Source: Opitutales bacterium (GTDB lineage: Bacteria > Verrucomicrobiota > Verrucomicrobiia > Opitutales > UBA2987). Taken from it: a DNA stretch of 16,568 nucleotides. A program made the translations under genes and the position numbers. Under the pieces are notes generated by a model that was given only the letters and a program-made list of their open reading frames with translations, was not told the DNA's origin and did not search any database. Below are positions 1 to 6,806 of this stretch, piece by piece. Within the stretch, counting starts at the first letter, position 1. Every line of letters starts with the position of its first letter. The stretch spans positions 1 through 16,568 of the forward strand of contig JAJFLT010000317.1 in the NCBI GenBank assembly GCA_021772555.1, written 5' to 3'.

Positions 1-2
1 AT

Positions 3-1112
3 GCGCTTTTAAATAATGATGGTGCTTTCCCCACAGCGAATCCCGGCTCATTCATTTATTGGGGCGGGAAAGACGGTTGGGTGGTAACCAAGCGAACAAA
101 TCTCAATATCTCTCGCGCGCGTTCACCATCCATTGTCGACATCAATAAAGATGGCCATCTCGATCTTGTCTTCGCAGGTGAGGGTGCATCCATTTTTTAC
201 GGAGATGGGACGAGAAATTTCAGCGATCAAAGACGTCAAAAAATAATCGGTACCTCGGGGCAACCAAACCATCAAACCGAAGTAGCCGACCTCGACAAGG
301 ATGGTTACCTGGACATTGTTTTTGCCGGGCCAAAAGTTCTCATTTATTACGGAGATAATTCCCATTCCTACTCGCCCGAAAACAAGATCACCTTGGACCT
401 CCAGGCCAAAACGATGAACATCGCGGACGTCAACGGAGACGGCTGGCTGGACCTTATTTGCCCTTTATATAAGGAAAGTGGACTACGCTCACTCGATTCC
501 AGCATTTTGCTGGGAAGCACCCGGGGGTTCTCCCTCGACAGGCGAATCTCCCTGCCCACCGATGGCGGCACAGGCAGCCTGGTCAGCGATTTCAACGCGG
601 ACGGTTACTCCGATATTTTCTTTTTCTGCCATCGTAAAGACGGCAGTCCGGAGGAAACCGGAAATTTCGGAGATCATCACACAAATTCACGACTTTACTG
701 GGGAGGCGCCGACGGTTTTAAACGGAATAAATTTTTAGCCATTCCCAGCGTCGGCGTACACTACGATGTGGGAATGGACATCGGCCATATAAAGGATCGG
801 AGTTTCCAGTGGGACTACATTTCTTCTCCCTATTCCGGCAACGGAAAGCAGGCGCTTTGGATCGATTGGGAGGCGGAGACGCCGGGAAACACAGCGGTTA
901 AATTCCAGGTTCGTTTTGCGGAATCGGAGTCCGCCCTCGCTCACTCCCAATGGCTGGGACCGAACGGCCCCGGCTCATTTTTTACAAAAAAGAAAAGCCC
1001 ACTCGAAAAAAACTCCATGAAAAACTGGATGCAATACCGGGCCATTCTGGATACCGCAAATGGAGCCAACTCTCCCATATTACAAACAGTGGAAATTGGT
1101 TTTAAACCGTAA
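3..1112 (+). CDS. FG-GAP/VCBS repeat beta-propeller protein, 5'-truncated
   Basis: The reading frame is open from base 3, so the true start lies upstream of the window; the GTG at 81 is internal. Four calcium-loop motifs of the FG-GAP/VCBS type (DxNxDG or DxDxDG followed by hydrophobic-D) are encoded at about 138-164 (DINKDGHLD), 288-314 (DLDKDGYLD), 426-452 (DVNGDGWLD) and 588-614 (DFNADGYSD), spaced 46-54 residues, which is the length of one propeller blade. Residues such as IYWGGKDGW and LYWGGADGF fit the linking strands. The last ~110 residues (from about 780) are a different, probably beta-sandwich domain with a W-x-GP-x-G loop and a WMQYRAIL strand. Such proteins are normally extracellular and bind carbohydrate or protein; no catalytic site is seen and the signal peptide would lie outside the window. 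A rho-independent terminator follows the stop. Function beyond the fold is unknown. Confidence 0.88.
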   Translation, partial: ALLNNDGAFPTANPGSFIYWGGKDGWVVTKRTNLNISRARSPSIVDINKDGHLDLVFAGEGASIFYGDGTRNFSDQRRQKIIGTSGQPNHQTEVADLDKDGYLDIVFAGPKVLIYYGDNSHSYSPENKITLDLQAKTMNIADVNGDGWLDLICPLYKESGLRSLDSSILLGSTRGFSLDRRISLPTDGGTGSLVSDFNADGYSDIFFFCHRKDGSPEETGNFGDHHTNSRLYWGGADGFKRNKFLAIPSVGVHYDVGMDIGHIKDRSFQWDYISSPYSGNGKQALWIDWEAETPGNTAVKFQVRFAESESALAHSQWLGPNGPGSFFTKKKSPLEKNSMKNWMQYRAILDTANGANSPILQTVEIGFKP

Positions 1113-1182
1113 AAAATGACCCTTTCGGGAAATTTGTTTGCACATATAGGAAATGAACCCGTTACCCTTAAAAATGCTACTC

Positions 1183-1200
1183 CCCGCCGCGAGCGACGGG
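1183..1200. repeat. Small hairpin, copy A of a paired intergenic element
   Basis: CCCGCCGCGAGCGACGGG folds into a stem with one C.A mismatch. Its core GCCGCNAGCGAC is shared with the hairpin at 1269-1288, and the outer base pairs differ in a pairing-preserving way. It lies between two convergent genes. A further perfect hairpin (TTTCCC, 6-base loop, GGGAAA) sits between the copies at 1218-1235. Confidence 0.55.
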
Positions 1201-1239
1201 TTATCTACGCATTTCTATTTCCCACAAGCGGGAAAACGG

Positions 1240-1265
1240 ACATCGGGGAACGATGTGATTTTTTT
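1240..1265 (+). terminator. Rho-independent terminator after the FG-GAP gene
   Basis: A perfect 6-bp stem ACATCG (1240-1245) / CGATGT (1251-1256) with loop GGGAA is followed by GA and seven T residues (1259-1265). It lies 127 bases past the stop of the FG-GAP gene and points the right way for it. Confidence 0.7.
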
Positions 1266-1268
1266 GAA

Positions 1269-1288
1269 CCCTGCCGCTAGCGACAGGG
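1269..1288. repeat. Small hairpin, copy B of the paired intergenic element
   Basis: CCCTGCCGCTAGCGACAGGG folds like the hairpin at 1183-1200, with the same C.A mismatch in the same place. The outer stem is CCCTG/CAGGG where copy A has CCCG/CGGG, so pairing is kept although bases differ. Just beyond it, ATCAAGTT-CAA-AACTTGAT (1293-1311) forms a perfect 8-bp stem overlapping the stop codon of the leftward UroD-like gene. Confidence 0.5.
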
Positions 1289-1299
1289 AATGATCAAGT

Positions 1300-2457
1300 T
1301 CAAAACTTGATACTCATGCACGGAGGATCGGGAATCTCCGCCGGGGGTCCTTCCAGTTGAGAGAGGTCGTAGTCGCGGGCGGTTTCATAGAATGCGACCA
1401 CGTTGTCGGTGGGACAGTCGAAGCCAACGACGTTGGAGGCGCGAATAATGTATCCGCCGTCATAGGCACAGCAGCGTAAGAGGAAATCGACTTCCCGCCT
1501 GACATCCTCTATTGTGCCGAACGGAAGTGTGCGCTGCAGGCTCCCGCCGCCGTCAAGTGTGAGGTGATGTCCGAATGTTTTTTTGATCATGGCCGGGTTG
1601 AGGCATTCCGGCTGGAGAGGGTTGATGATGTCGAAACCAATCTCGATCAGGTCTGGAATGATGCGGGTGATATCGCCGTCTGAATGGAAGAAGAACCTGG
1701 CGTCGGCTTTAACTTCGCGGGTGCCTCTGATAAGGCGTTTCCAGAACTGCTTGTCAAGCCGCCTCCAACTTTCGGGCGAAACCATCATTCCTTGTTGCAT
1801 GGCCACATCACCCCAATACTCGAACATATCGACACCGGCAGCAGCGTAAGCCTGGTTAATGGCCAAATTATACGTCAGGAAGCGTTCATGGATGGATTCG
1901 ACCCACTCCGGGTTCGCCACATAATCACATAAAAAATTCTCCATCCCGCGCATTCGCCAGGCCTGCTTGAACGGATGCACGCCATTGAGGCAGGAAACCC
2001 AATAACCGGCCTCCTTGAATGCACTGACACTTTCAGCCAAATCGTTAGGACCATAAGCCAGATTATCTTTGGAAGGCCACGGAAACACATCCAGGTCATC
2101 ATTTTTGGCAAAAGGCCCGTCAATCCATTCCAGGTATTTGCCATCGTCGCCCACCCGTTCTACTACGCCCCATGGATCTTCAAAAGTGCGCTCGTCATGC
2201 AGTACGGTTTGCCCGATATGTCCAAAAGGGCCATTGAGCTCACCATTGATCCGCTTTTCATAATCGGGCCATCGGGTGTTGATTTCGGCATAGCGATAAA
2301 GGTCGGCTTCCAATATGCGGGCAACTTCCCCTGCTGTTTCGACTTTGTAATGCTTCTTGACCGCCTCCCAAATCTCGTCCCGCCAAAAGAGCAATATCGG
2401 GATGCGGTCAGGCTTCTTATGATCCAGGGTGGCAATTATCCTCTGACGCGGATTCAT
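1300..2457 (-). CDS. Uroporphyrinogen-decarboxylase-like (UroD/MtaA superfamily) protein
   Basis: The 385-residue protein has the UroD/cobalamin-methyltransferase superfamily layout. It opens with RQRIIATLDHKKPDRIP (residues 4-20), typical of the orphan UroD-like branch, and has barrel-end motifs FFHSDGDI (256-263), DIINPLQPEC (276-285) and a late glycine-rich strand LDGGGSLQ (301-308). It is not HemE, since the N-terminal RQAGR-type substrate motif of true uroporphyrinogen decarboxylase is absent. It also lacks the His-x-Cys zinc motif of MtaA/MtbA methyltransferases: His258 is followed by Ser-Asp. Branch members are abundant in Planctomycetota and Lentisphaerota and lack an established reaction. 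No signal peptide is seen, so it is probably cytoplasmic. The start is supported by GGAGAG (2465-2470 on the opposite strand) 7 bases upstream of ATG and by a promoter further up. It is transcribed alone. Family assignment is firm, function open. Confidence 0.85.
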   Translation of the reverse strand: MNPRQRIIATLDHKKPDRIPILLFWRDEIWEAVKKHYKVETAGEVARILEADLYRYAEINTRWPDYEKRINGELNGPFGHIGQTVLHDERTFEDPWGVVERVGDDGKYLEWIDGPFAKNDDLDVFPWPSKDNLAYGPNDLAESVSAFKEAGYWVSCLNGVHPFKQAWRMRGMENFLCDYVANPEWVESIHERFLTYNLAINQAYAAAGVDMFEYWGDVAMQQGMMVSPESWRRLDKQFWKRLIRGTREVKADARFFFHSDGDITRIIPDLIEIGFDIINPLQPECLNPAMIKKTFGHHLTLDGGGSLQRTLPFGTIEDVRREVDFLLRCCAYDGGYIIRASNVVGFDCPTDNVVAFYETARDYDLSQLEGPPAEIPDPPCMSIKF

Positions 2458-2533
2458 GATTCATCTCTCCAAAATTGATCTGATTGGGTATGGGCAAAGC
2501 ACATGCCAATTGGTTCGACCGACTTAATTATGT

Positions 2534-2561
2534 ATTATAACCCCAAAGCCGATATTTTCAA
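2534..2561 (-). promoter_or_regulatory. Predicted sigma70-like promoter of the UroD-like gene
   Basis: On the minus strand TTGAAA (2556-2561) and a perfect TATAAT (2534-2539) are separated by 16 bases, giving a leader of roughly 70 bases before the ATG at 2457. The rest of 2458-2734 shows nothing else I can assign. Confidence 0.5.
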
Positions 2562-2734
2562 ATGAACCCGCAATTCCTTGATCAACAATGTAAATAGCGA
2601 CCAGCCTCTCAGTCTTTTGAAGGGTAAATATGAAGGCATCGCCCCTGGCCTCGACCCCTGCCGAAAATTCATTTCATTGCCTTCTACGTCAACGACGTGT
2701 TAAAAAATTTCATATAAATTCTGGAAAAGCTAAA

Positions 2735-4414
2735 ATGAAAGATAATTACAAGAAATTCCCGAACCAATACACAACATTAACCGCTTCCTTATGTTGGCTA
2801 TTATTTCAATCGCCCGGAATTATGAACGGGGAGAGTGCCGACAATGGCCTCAATATGGCAAAGGTGGGACCTCGCACGGTAAATGTAGAAATCAATGATT
2901 ACGCTGGACTGCGGTATGTATCCGCAGCAGTCGGTTCCGATAAAAAAGGAGTCGGAACGGAAGAAAGTCCATGGGCTTCAATCCACGAGGCATTGAGGAA
3001 CATCGACGATGCTGACGCTTCAAAGCGTTATGCCGTTCTCGTGGCGGCGGGAGCCTATTTCCGGGGAACCATCCAGATGAAGGAACACATCGATCTTTAC
3101 GGTGGTTTCGACACTGAAACCTGGAAGCGAGATATTTTCAAGGATCCCACCATTCTTGACGGGCGCGAAATTCGCCGGGTGGTGATTGGCGCAAGCCATA
3201 GCCGCCTTGACGGATTCATCGTCACACGGGGCCGCGCCCAGGGTCCCGGGGGCGGTATTCTCTGCGACGGAACTTCGCCACTAATAACCAATAATCGGAT
3301 CAACCATAACGCGACTGTGGCACCAGCCGATTTTCGATCCGACATTATCCATCAGGAAGGAAATATCGGGGGAGGTATCGCATGTTTCTTTAATGCCGTC
3401 CCGCGAATCGCCAACAATGTATTCAGTGAAAATAAAACCGAGGTGGGAGATGGCGGCGGTCTCGCCATTTATGGTTGGAACAGGCTCCCCAACCGTCCGC
3501 GGGCAGAAGTTGAAAATAATGTTTTTGTTGGAAATGCTTCCGGGACAAAAGATTTTTATCGCACCCGCAGCAGCAGCGGCGGTGCCATTTCATGCAGCCA
3601 CGAGTCGTCGCCGTTAATCAGAAATAATGTCATCGCTTCCAACCGGGCCGGGGGTCGTAGTGACGCAGGCGGCATCTATTCGCAATATTATTCGAGCCCG
3701 GAGATTGTCGGCAACTGGATCGTCGGCAACGTCAGCGATGACGACGGCGGAGGTTTTTACACCATGCGTTTGGGTGAACCTATTCTTATTAATAATATCC
3801 TGGCCGGCAATTGGACGACCGGGGGCGGAGTCGGCGGCGCTCGTGTAAGCAAAGAAGGCCGCGCCGTCCTCATTGGCAACAAACTTGTACAAAACCTGAC
3901 CGGCGGTGGTTTGCTGAGCGTGGACAGCCGTATTGTCCTGAAAAATAACGTTATCGCGGATAACGAAAAGGGTCCCGGTTTCGGCTACCGGCAGAATTTC
4001 GATTACTATCAGGCTTCCGTTATCGAGGGGAATTATATATTCGGAAACGAGCAAGGAAGTCTTTCCATTGAGGCACCGAAAGGAGCAAAACCGAAACTCG
4101 CCGACAATTGGCTGGAAGAAGAAAGTCATACTGCCAGTAATGCATTGGATCCACGAAAAGCGGTCGTGACAGACGACGGACTAACGGTGAAAATTGCCTC
4201 TACTCATTTCAATGAGTCTGAGGCCACTTCATTGATCGAATTTAACTCCGGAAAAATGCTTTCTGAAAACCTGGCAGGGAGAATTCTTCGCCTGAAAAAT
4301 CAGTGGACTGTTGTGCTCGGCAATGATGAATCCAGCCTGACGGTTTGGGGGAATATCGCAACCCAGGAGGGAAACACAACCGCAGAGATTCTGCCTACGT
4401 ATCGGATTCGGTGA
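2735..4414 (+). CDS. Secreted right-handed parallel beta-helix protein (DUF1565-like)
   Basis: This is probably an exported polysaccharide-binding or polysaccharide-acting beta-helix protein. The frame is open from an ATG at 2630, but I chose the ATG at 2735 because it puts a signal-peptide-like segment at the N-terminus (Lys-rich start, then TTLTASLCWLLF and a small-residue cleavage region near GESA). The 2630 start has a fair AAGGG site, so it remains possible. The mature protein (~525 residues) opens with RYVSAAVGSDKKGVGTEESP and a W-x-SI-x-EAL strand, the usual DUF1565 entry. It then repeats coils of the form GGGI-SP-I-NN-I-N about eight times (roughly bases 3230-4060), for example GPGGGILCDG, SSPLIRNNVI and GEPILINNIL. 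About 100 C-terminal residues form a separate non-repetitive beta domain. I see no clear catalytic Asp/Glu set of a pectate lyase or polygalacturonase, so enzyme activity is not claimed. It is monocistronic. Confidence 0.82.
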   Translation: MKDNYKKFPNQYTTLTASLCWLLFQSPGIMNGESADNGLNMAKVGPRTVNVEINDYAGLRYVSAAVGSDKKGVGTEESPWASIHEALRNIDDADASKRYAVLVAAGAYFRGTIQMKEHIDLYGGFDTETWKRDIFKDPTILDGREIRRVVIGASHSRLDGFIVTRGRAQGPGGGILCDGTSPLITNNRINHNATVAPADFRSDIIHQEGNIGGGIACFFNAVPRIANNVFSENKTEVGDGGGLAIYGWNRLPNRPRAEVENNVFVGNASGTKDFYRTRSSSGGAISCSHESSPLIRNNVIASNRAGGRSDAGGIYSQYYSSPEIVGNWIVGNVSDDDGGGFYTMRLGEPILINNILAGNWTTGGGVGGARVSKEGRAVLIGNKLVQNLTGGGLLSVDSRIVLKNNVIADNEKGPGFGYRQNFDYYQASVIEGNYIFGNEQGSLSIEAPKGAKPKLADNWLEEESHTASNALDPRKAVVTDDGLTVKIASTHFNESEATSLIEFNSGKMLSENLAGRILRLKNQWTVVLGNDESSLTVWGNIATQEGNTTAEILPTYRIR

Positions 4415-4434
4415 GGAAGGACTCAACGCCTTCC
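4415..4434. terminator. Weak terminator-like hairpin between convergent genes
   Basis: GGAAGG (4415-4420) and CCTTCC (4429-4434) flank an 8-base loop directly after the beta-helix stop codon and 30 bases from the end of the leftward dehydratase gene. No T-run follows on either strand, so it is not a canonical terminator. Confidence 0.35.
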
Positions 4435-4463
4435 CAAAAATGCCGTTCGGTTGGCTTTAAAAG

Positions 4464-5699
4464 TTATTCAAAAAAACCGTTATCGTCCGCCAGATTTGCC
4501 CGGCAGACATCTTCGTTCAACTCAATGCCAAGGCCCGACTTGTCGGAAATTTCCAGGTAGCCGTCCTTGAAGATGGGTCCATCCCGCACAATGATGTCCT
4601 GCCAGTGCGGCATATCAATGCTGTCCGATTCCAGGGCAATAAAGGATTTGATGTTCATACAGGCATGGCCCGAGGCAATGGTCCCTACGGGTGTGCTCCC
4701 ATTGTGGCAAAGCATACTAATATAATACAGGTCCGCCAGGTCCGCGATTTTCTTTACTTCCATCAAACCTCCGACTTTCTGCGTATCGGGATGAATGATA
4801 TCGCAAGCCTGTTTTTCCAGGTAGGGCCGAAATCCCTGCAGGCCGTACAAATTCTCACCTGTTAAAATGGGGACCTTGCTGGCAGCCGTCAGGCGGGCAT
4901 AGGAATCGACGTTTTCCGGTCGCATGGGATCTTCCAGAAACCAAAGGTTAAGGGGCTCTATCATCTCTGTGAAACGTAAGGAATCCCGCGTCGTATATCG
5001 CCAGTGCAAATCGACTCCGAGGGGAAAATCGGGTCCCAGCGCCTCCCGCGCTGCCGCCAGGATATTGTACCAGTTTCTCATATCGTATTGTGGGATGGTG
5101 CCGTTAAACTTGTCGCCGCTCAATCTGCTCAAGCTGAATTTGGTCGCCTTGAAACCATATTCCTTGGATCTAAGCGCTTCTTCCGCCCAAGCCTGTGGTT
5201 CGAGTGTTTTAGGCGAGCCGCTATCGTGATAAAGCTTTAATTTTTTGCGATATCCACCTCCTCCCAGCAATTGGTAAACGGGAACATTGAGAATCTTACC
5301 GGCCAAATCCCACAAGGCCGTTTCAATTCCTCCGATGGCTCCAATAAGCGCGCCAGTGCGGGAACCGCGGGAAACATACCCATCCGTCAATCGATATTTA
5401 AGGTATTCCACCTTCAGTGGATCCTCACCGATTATTGCTTTCTTGATGGTGTGAATGTCCTGGGCGACTTCCGCCTTGGGATAAGCCTCTCCCAACCCGT
5501 AGAGCCCGGAATCGGTGGTTACCTTGACCAAATGTGTCTTATATCCAATCTTGATAGCGGCCGTTTTTACATCCGTGATCTTGACCTTTCCAAATTCCGA
5601 CGTCGCCTTCGGCATGGCTCGGAGAATCTGGGGCGGGTTGGATAACAGTCCTGCCGCGGTTAAGCCGGCGGCGCCAAAAAAATTTCTTCGCGATAGCAT
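4464..5699 (-). CDS. Tat-exported enolase-superfamily dehydratase, galactonate-dehydratase type
   Basis: This mandelate racemase/muconate lactonizing enzyme homologue (411 residues) probably dehydrates a sugar acid by Mg-assisted proton abstraction. Residues 1-28 are a twin-arginine signal (SRRNFFGAAG, then AAGLL and a cleavage region before ~30), so it is predicted to act outside the cytoplasm. The barrel carries metal ligands Asp230 (GVDLHW), Glu256 (WFLEDP) and Glu282 (LTGENL), the bases His232 and His332 (CHNGSTPVGTIAS), and Asp305. The spacings 230-232-256-282-332 equal the E. coli galactonate dehydratase series as I recall it (183-185-209-235-285), which places it in that D-x-H subgroup. 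The exact sugar acid (galactonate, gluconate, others) cannot be read. The C-terminus SGLGIELNEDV is typical of the family. It is a single gene with its own promoter, convergent with the beta-helix gene. Confidence 0.88.
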   Translation of the reverse strand: MLSRRNFFGAAGLTAAGLLSNPPQILRAMPKATSEFGKVKITDVKTAAIKIGYKTHLVKVTTDSGLYGLGEAYPKAEVAQDIHTIKKAIIGEDPLKVEYLKYRLTDGYVSRGSRTGALIGAIGGIETALWDLAGKILNVPVYQLLGGGGYRKKLKLYHDSGSPKTLEPQAWAEEALRSKEYGFKATKFSLSRLSGDKFNGTIPQYDMRNWYNILAAAREALGPDFPLGVDLHWRYTTRDSLRFTEMIEPLNLWFLEDPMRPENVDSYARLTAASKVPILTGENLYGLQGFRPYLEKQACDIIHPDTQKVGGLMEVKKIADLADLYYISMLCHNGSTPVGTIASGHACMNIKSFIALESDSIDMPHWQDIIVRDGPIFKDGYLEISDKSGLGIELNEDVCRANLADDNGFFE

Positions 5700-5771
5700 G
5701 ATTTAGATTAATTAGGGTTTTGTTCAGATAACTTGGGACCCGACAATTCGTCGGAAATTGAAATTAAAAGG

Positions 5772-5800
5772 ACTATACACTCAATTAACATTGCTGGCAA
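5772..5800 (-). promoter_or_regulatory. Predicted sigma70-like promoter of the Tat-exported dehydratase
   Basis: On the minus strand TTGCCA (5795-5800) and TATAGT (5772-5777) are separated by exactly 17 bases, each one mismatch from consensus, leaving a leader of about 65 bases to the ATG at 5699. A 5-bp hairpin CCGAC/GTCGG (5740-5754) lies in that leader. Confidence 0.55.
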
Positions 5801-5968
5801 TCTCTTGTTTTTCTCAAGAAGAATGGATTCGCTAAAGAATCGACCTGCATTGTCATCATTCTTAATTTTAGAGCTTTTCATGAGATTGTTTTGTTGTAGT
5901 TGAGTTTAGAACCTATCTCAATTTCGATGATGATGATGCAGAGAGCTATTATGCGTTTGAGCAAGGCG

Positions 5969-6008
5969 CGTCGGGACGTGCCGGGCTGGAAGCCCTGGCG
6001 TCCCGACG
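5969..6008. repeat. Long hairpin inside the MITE-like element (first)
   Basis: CGTCGGGACG (5969-5978) pairs perfectly with CGTCCCGACG (5999-6008). Inside it CCGGGCT and AGCCCTGG extend the stem with one mismatch around a GGA loop. The result is a near-continuous 18-bp GC-rich stem. Confidence 0.7.
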
Positions 6009-6056
6009 GAACACCGCCCAAACTCATAATGGCCTCTGTCCAAAGGATTTGTGCGG

Positions 6057-6139
6057 CACAGTGGCACCTGCGGCGTTGGTTCGTGCCCGAGGGGCTCCAG
6101 CCCATCTGGGCGCGAAGCCGCCTGGCGTCTGCCACTGTG
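6057..6139. repeat. Long hairpin inside the MITE-like element (second)
   Basis: CACAGTGGCA (6057-6066) pairs perfectly with TGCCACTGTG (6130-6139), and GCG/CGC just outside extends the stem past one mismatch. The enclosed 63 bases contain further GC-rich pairing (GGCG/CGCC, GCCC/GGGC), giving a branched or imperfect long hairpin. Confidence 0.6.
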
Positions 6140-6208
6140 GCGCTACAAACATCATTCATCCGCGAATTTGAGATAGGTTCTGGTTGGAGAACTCTCTCAT
6201 CTGCCAAT

Positions 6209-6237
6209 TTGACATAGGTTCTAGTGTTGCATAAAAT
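6209..6237 (+). promoter_or_regulatory. Outward promoter with its -35 box in the element end
   Basis: TTGACA (6209-6214, perfect) and TAAAAT (6232-6237) are separated by exactly 17 bases, with the gene start at 6294. The -35 box is part of the outer right end of the MITE-like element; the inner right end reads TTGAGA at the same place. Confidence 0.55.
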
Positions 6238-6293
6238 TAAAAAACGGTGTCAAGATTCGCTGGATGATAGGTTAAATCGCTTTTGCTTTTCTG

Positions 6294-6806
6294 ATGAAGA
6301 ATAACCCGAAACTCGATCCACTACCCTACCACGACAGAAAGCCGCACGGATATGGCGAGTTCTATAGGGCTCTGAATGCGACTTTCCGTTATATCGACGG
6401 CAAGAAAGGTCGATCGCATTTGGAAAAGTTCTGGGAGGATCACGGCAAGAACTATATGGCCCCGATATGGAAAAAGTGGAAGGCGGGCGGTCTGGATGCC
6501 ATTGCTCTTTACTGGCGCGCCTTCTTCGCACACGAACCGGGAGCGGAGGTCAAAGTAACAGCCAACCAGGAGTTCGTGGATATTAGGGTTTCCGTATGTC
6601 CGGCCATCAAACATTTAAAGGAGACGGACTGGGAAATCTTTCCGCACTACTGCCAGCATTGCTATTTTGTTTCCGAGGCTGCGGCTCAACAAAGCGGTTA
6701 CACGATACGCGTTGACGGCGGCAATGGCACTTGTAGTCAGCGGTTTTATCCCGCCCAATCCGCTCCGGAAAAACAAAACCTTTCTGACATAAGGTTAGCA
6801 CAATGA
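6294..6806 (+). CDS. ATC-hydrolase-like small protein, first of a tandem pair
   Basis: A 170-residue cytoplasmic-looking protein that I assign tentatively to the L-2-amino-thiazoline-4-carboxylic acid (ATC) hydrolase-like family. The signature is Cys102-Pro (VSVCPAIKHL), Cys120-x2-Cys123 (PHYCQHCYF) and a late GNGTC (Cys147) before an aromatic strand. The N-terminal ~80 residues are helical with many Trp/Tyr (EKFWEDHGKNYM, ALYWRAFF). The downstream gene has the same cysteine spacing and overlaps this one by 4 bases (ATGA), so they are co-transcribed paralogues. Some ATC hydrolases open a thiazoline ring in cysteine synthesis from racemic ATC; many homologues in PVC bacteria have no tested role. 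There is no good ribosome site before the ATG. The transcript probably starts from the promoter at 6209-6237. The cysteine pattern could also bind metal. Confidence 0.6.
   Translation: MKNNPKLDPLPYHDRKPHGYGEFYRALNATFRYIDGKKGRSHLEKFWEDHGKNYMAPIWKKWKAGGLDAIALYWRAFFAHEPGAEVKVTANQEFVDIRVSVCPAIKHLKETDWEIFPHYCQHCYFVSEAAAQQSGYTIRVDGGNGTCSQRFYPAQSAPEKQNLSDIRLAQ

Larger units (their letters stand above)
5909..6221. mobile_element. MITE-like non-autonomous element with terminal inverted repeats
   Basis: The left end GAACCTATCTCAATTTCG (5909-5926) is the inverted copy, 17 of 18 bases, of CGAATTTGAGATAGGTTC (6163-6180). A second, diverged right end CAATTTGACATAGGTTC lies at 6205-6221. The left end and this outer right end are each flanked by TA (5907-5908 and 6222-6223), which fits a 2-bp TA target duplication; the inner right end is not. 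The interior is GC-rich and strongly palindromic. Frames are open on both strands across it, but their products look like translated repeat, not protein. No transposase is present, so it would depend on one supplied elsewhere, possibly of an IS family that duplicates TA. The rest of 5700-6293 holds only the two flanking promoters. Confidence 0.5.

Noticed and set aside
1300..2457. HemE (heme biosynthesis) for the UroD-like gene
   Set aside because: The conserved N-terminal arginine-rich substrate motif of true uroporphyrinogen decarboxylase is missing and no other heme genes are nearby.
2640..2718. A short frame encoding KIHFIAFYVNDVLKNFI, resembling the start of a VOC/glyoxalase protein
   Set aside because: It stops after 17 residues and no homologous continuation is visible in any frame; too short to call a pseudogene.
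2630..2734. The longer start (ATG 2630) of the beta-helix gene
   Set aside because: It has a fair Shine-Dalgarno sequence, but the extra 35 residues are Arg/Ser-rich and would bury the signal-peptide-like segment that begins at 2735.
5878..6217. Overlapping open frames of 105 (+) and 109 (-) residues across the intergenic region
   Set aside because: Both cover the palindromic MITE-like element, including its terminal repeats, and have no domain-like pattern; they look like translated repeat.
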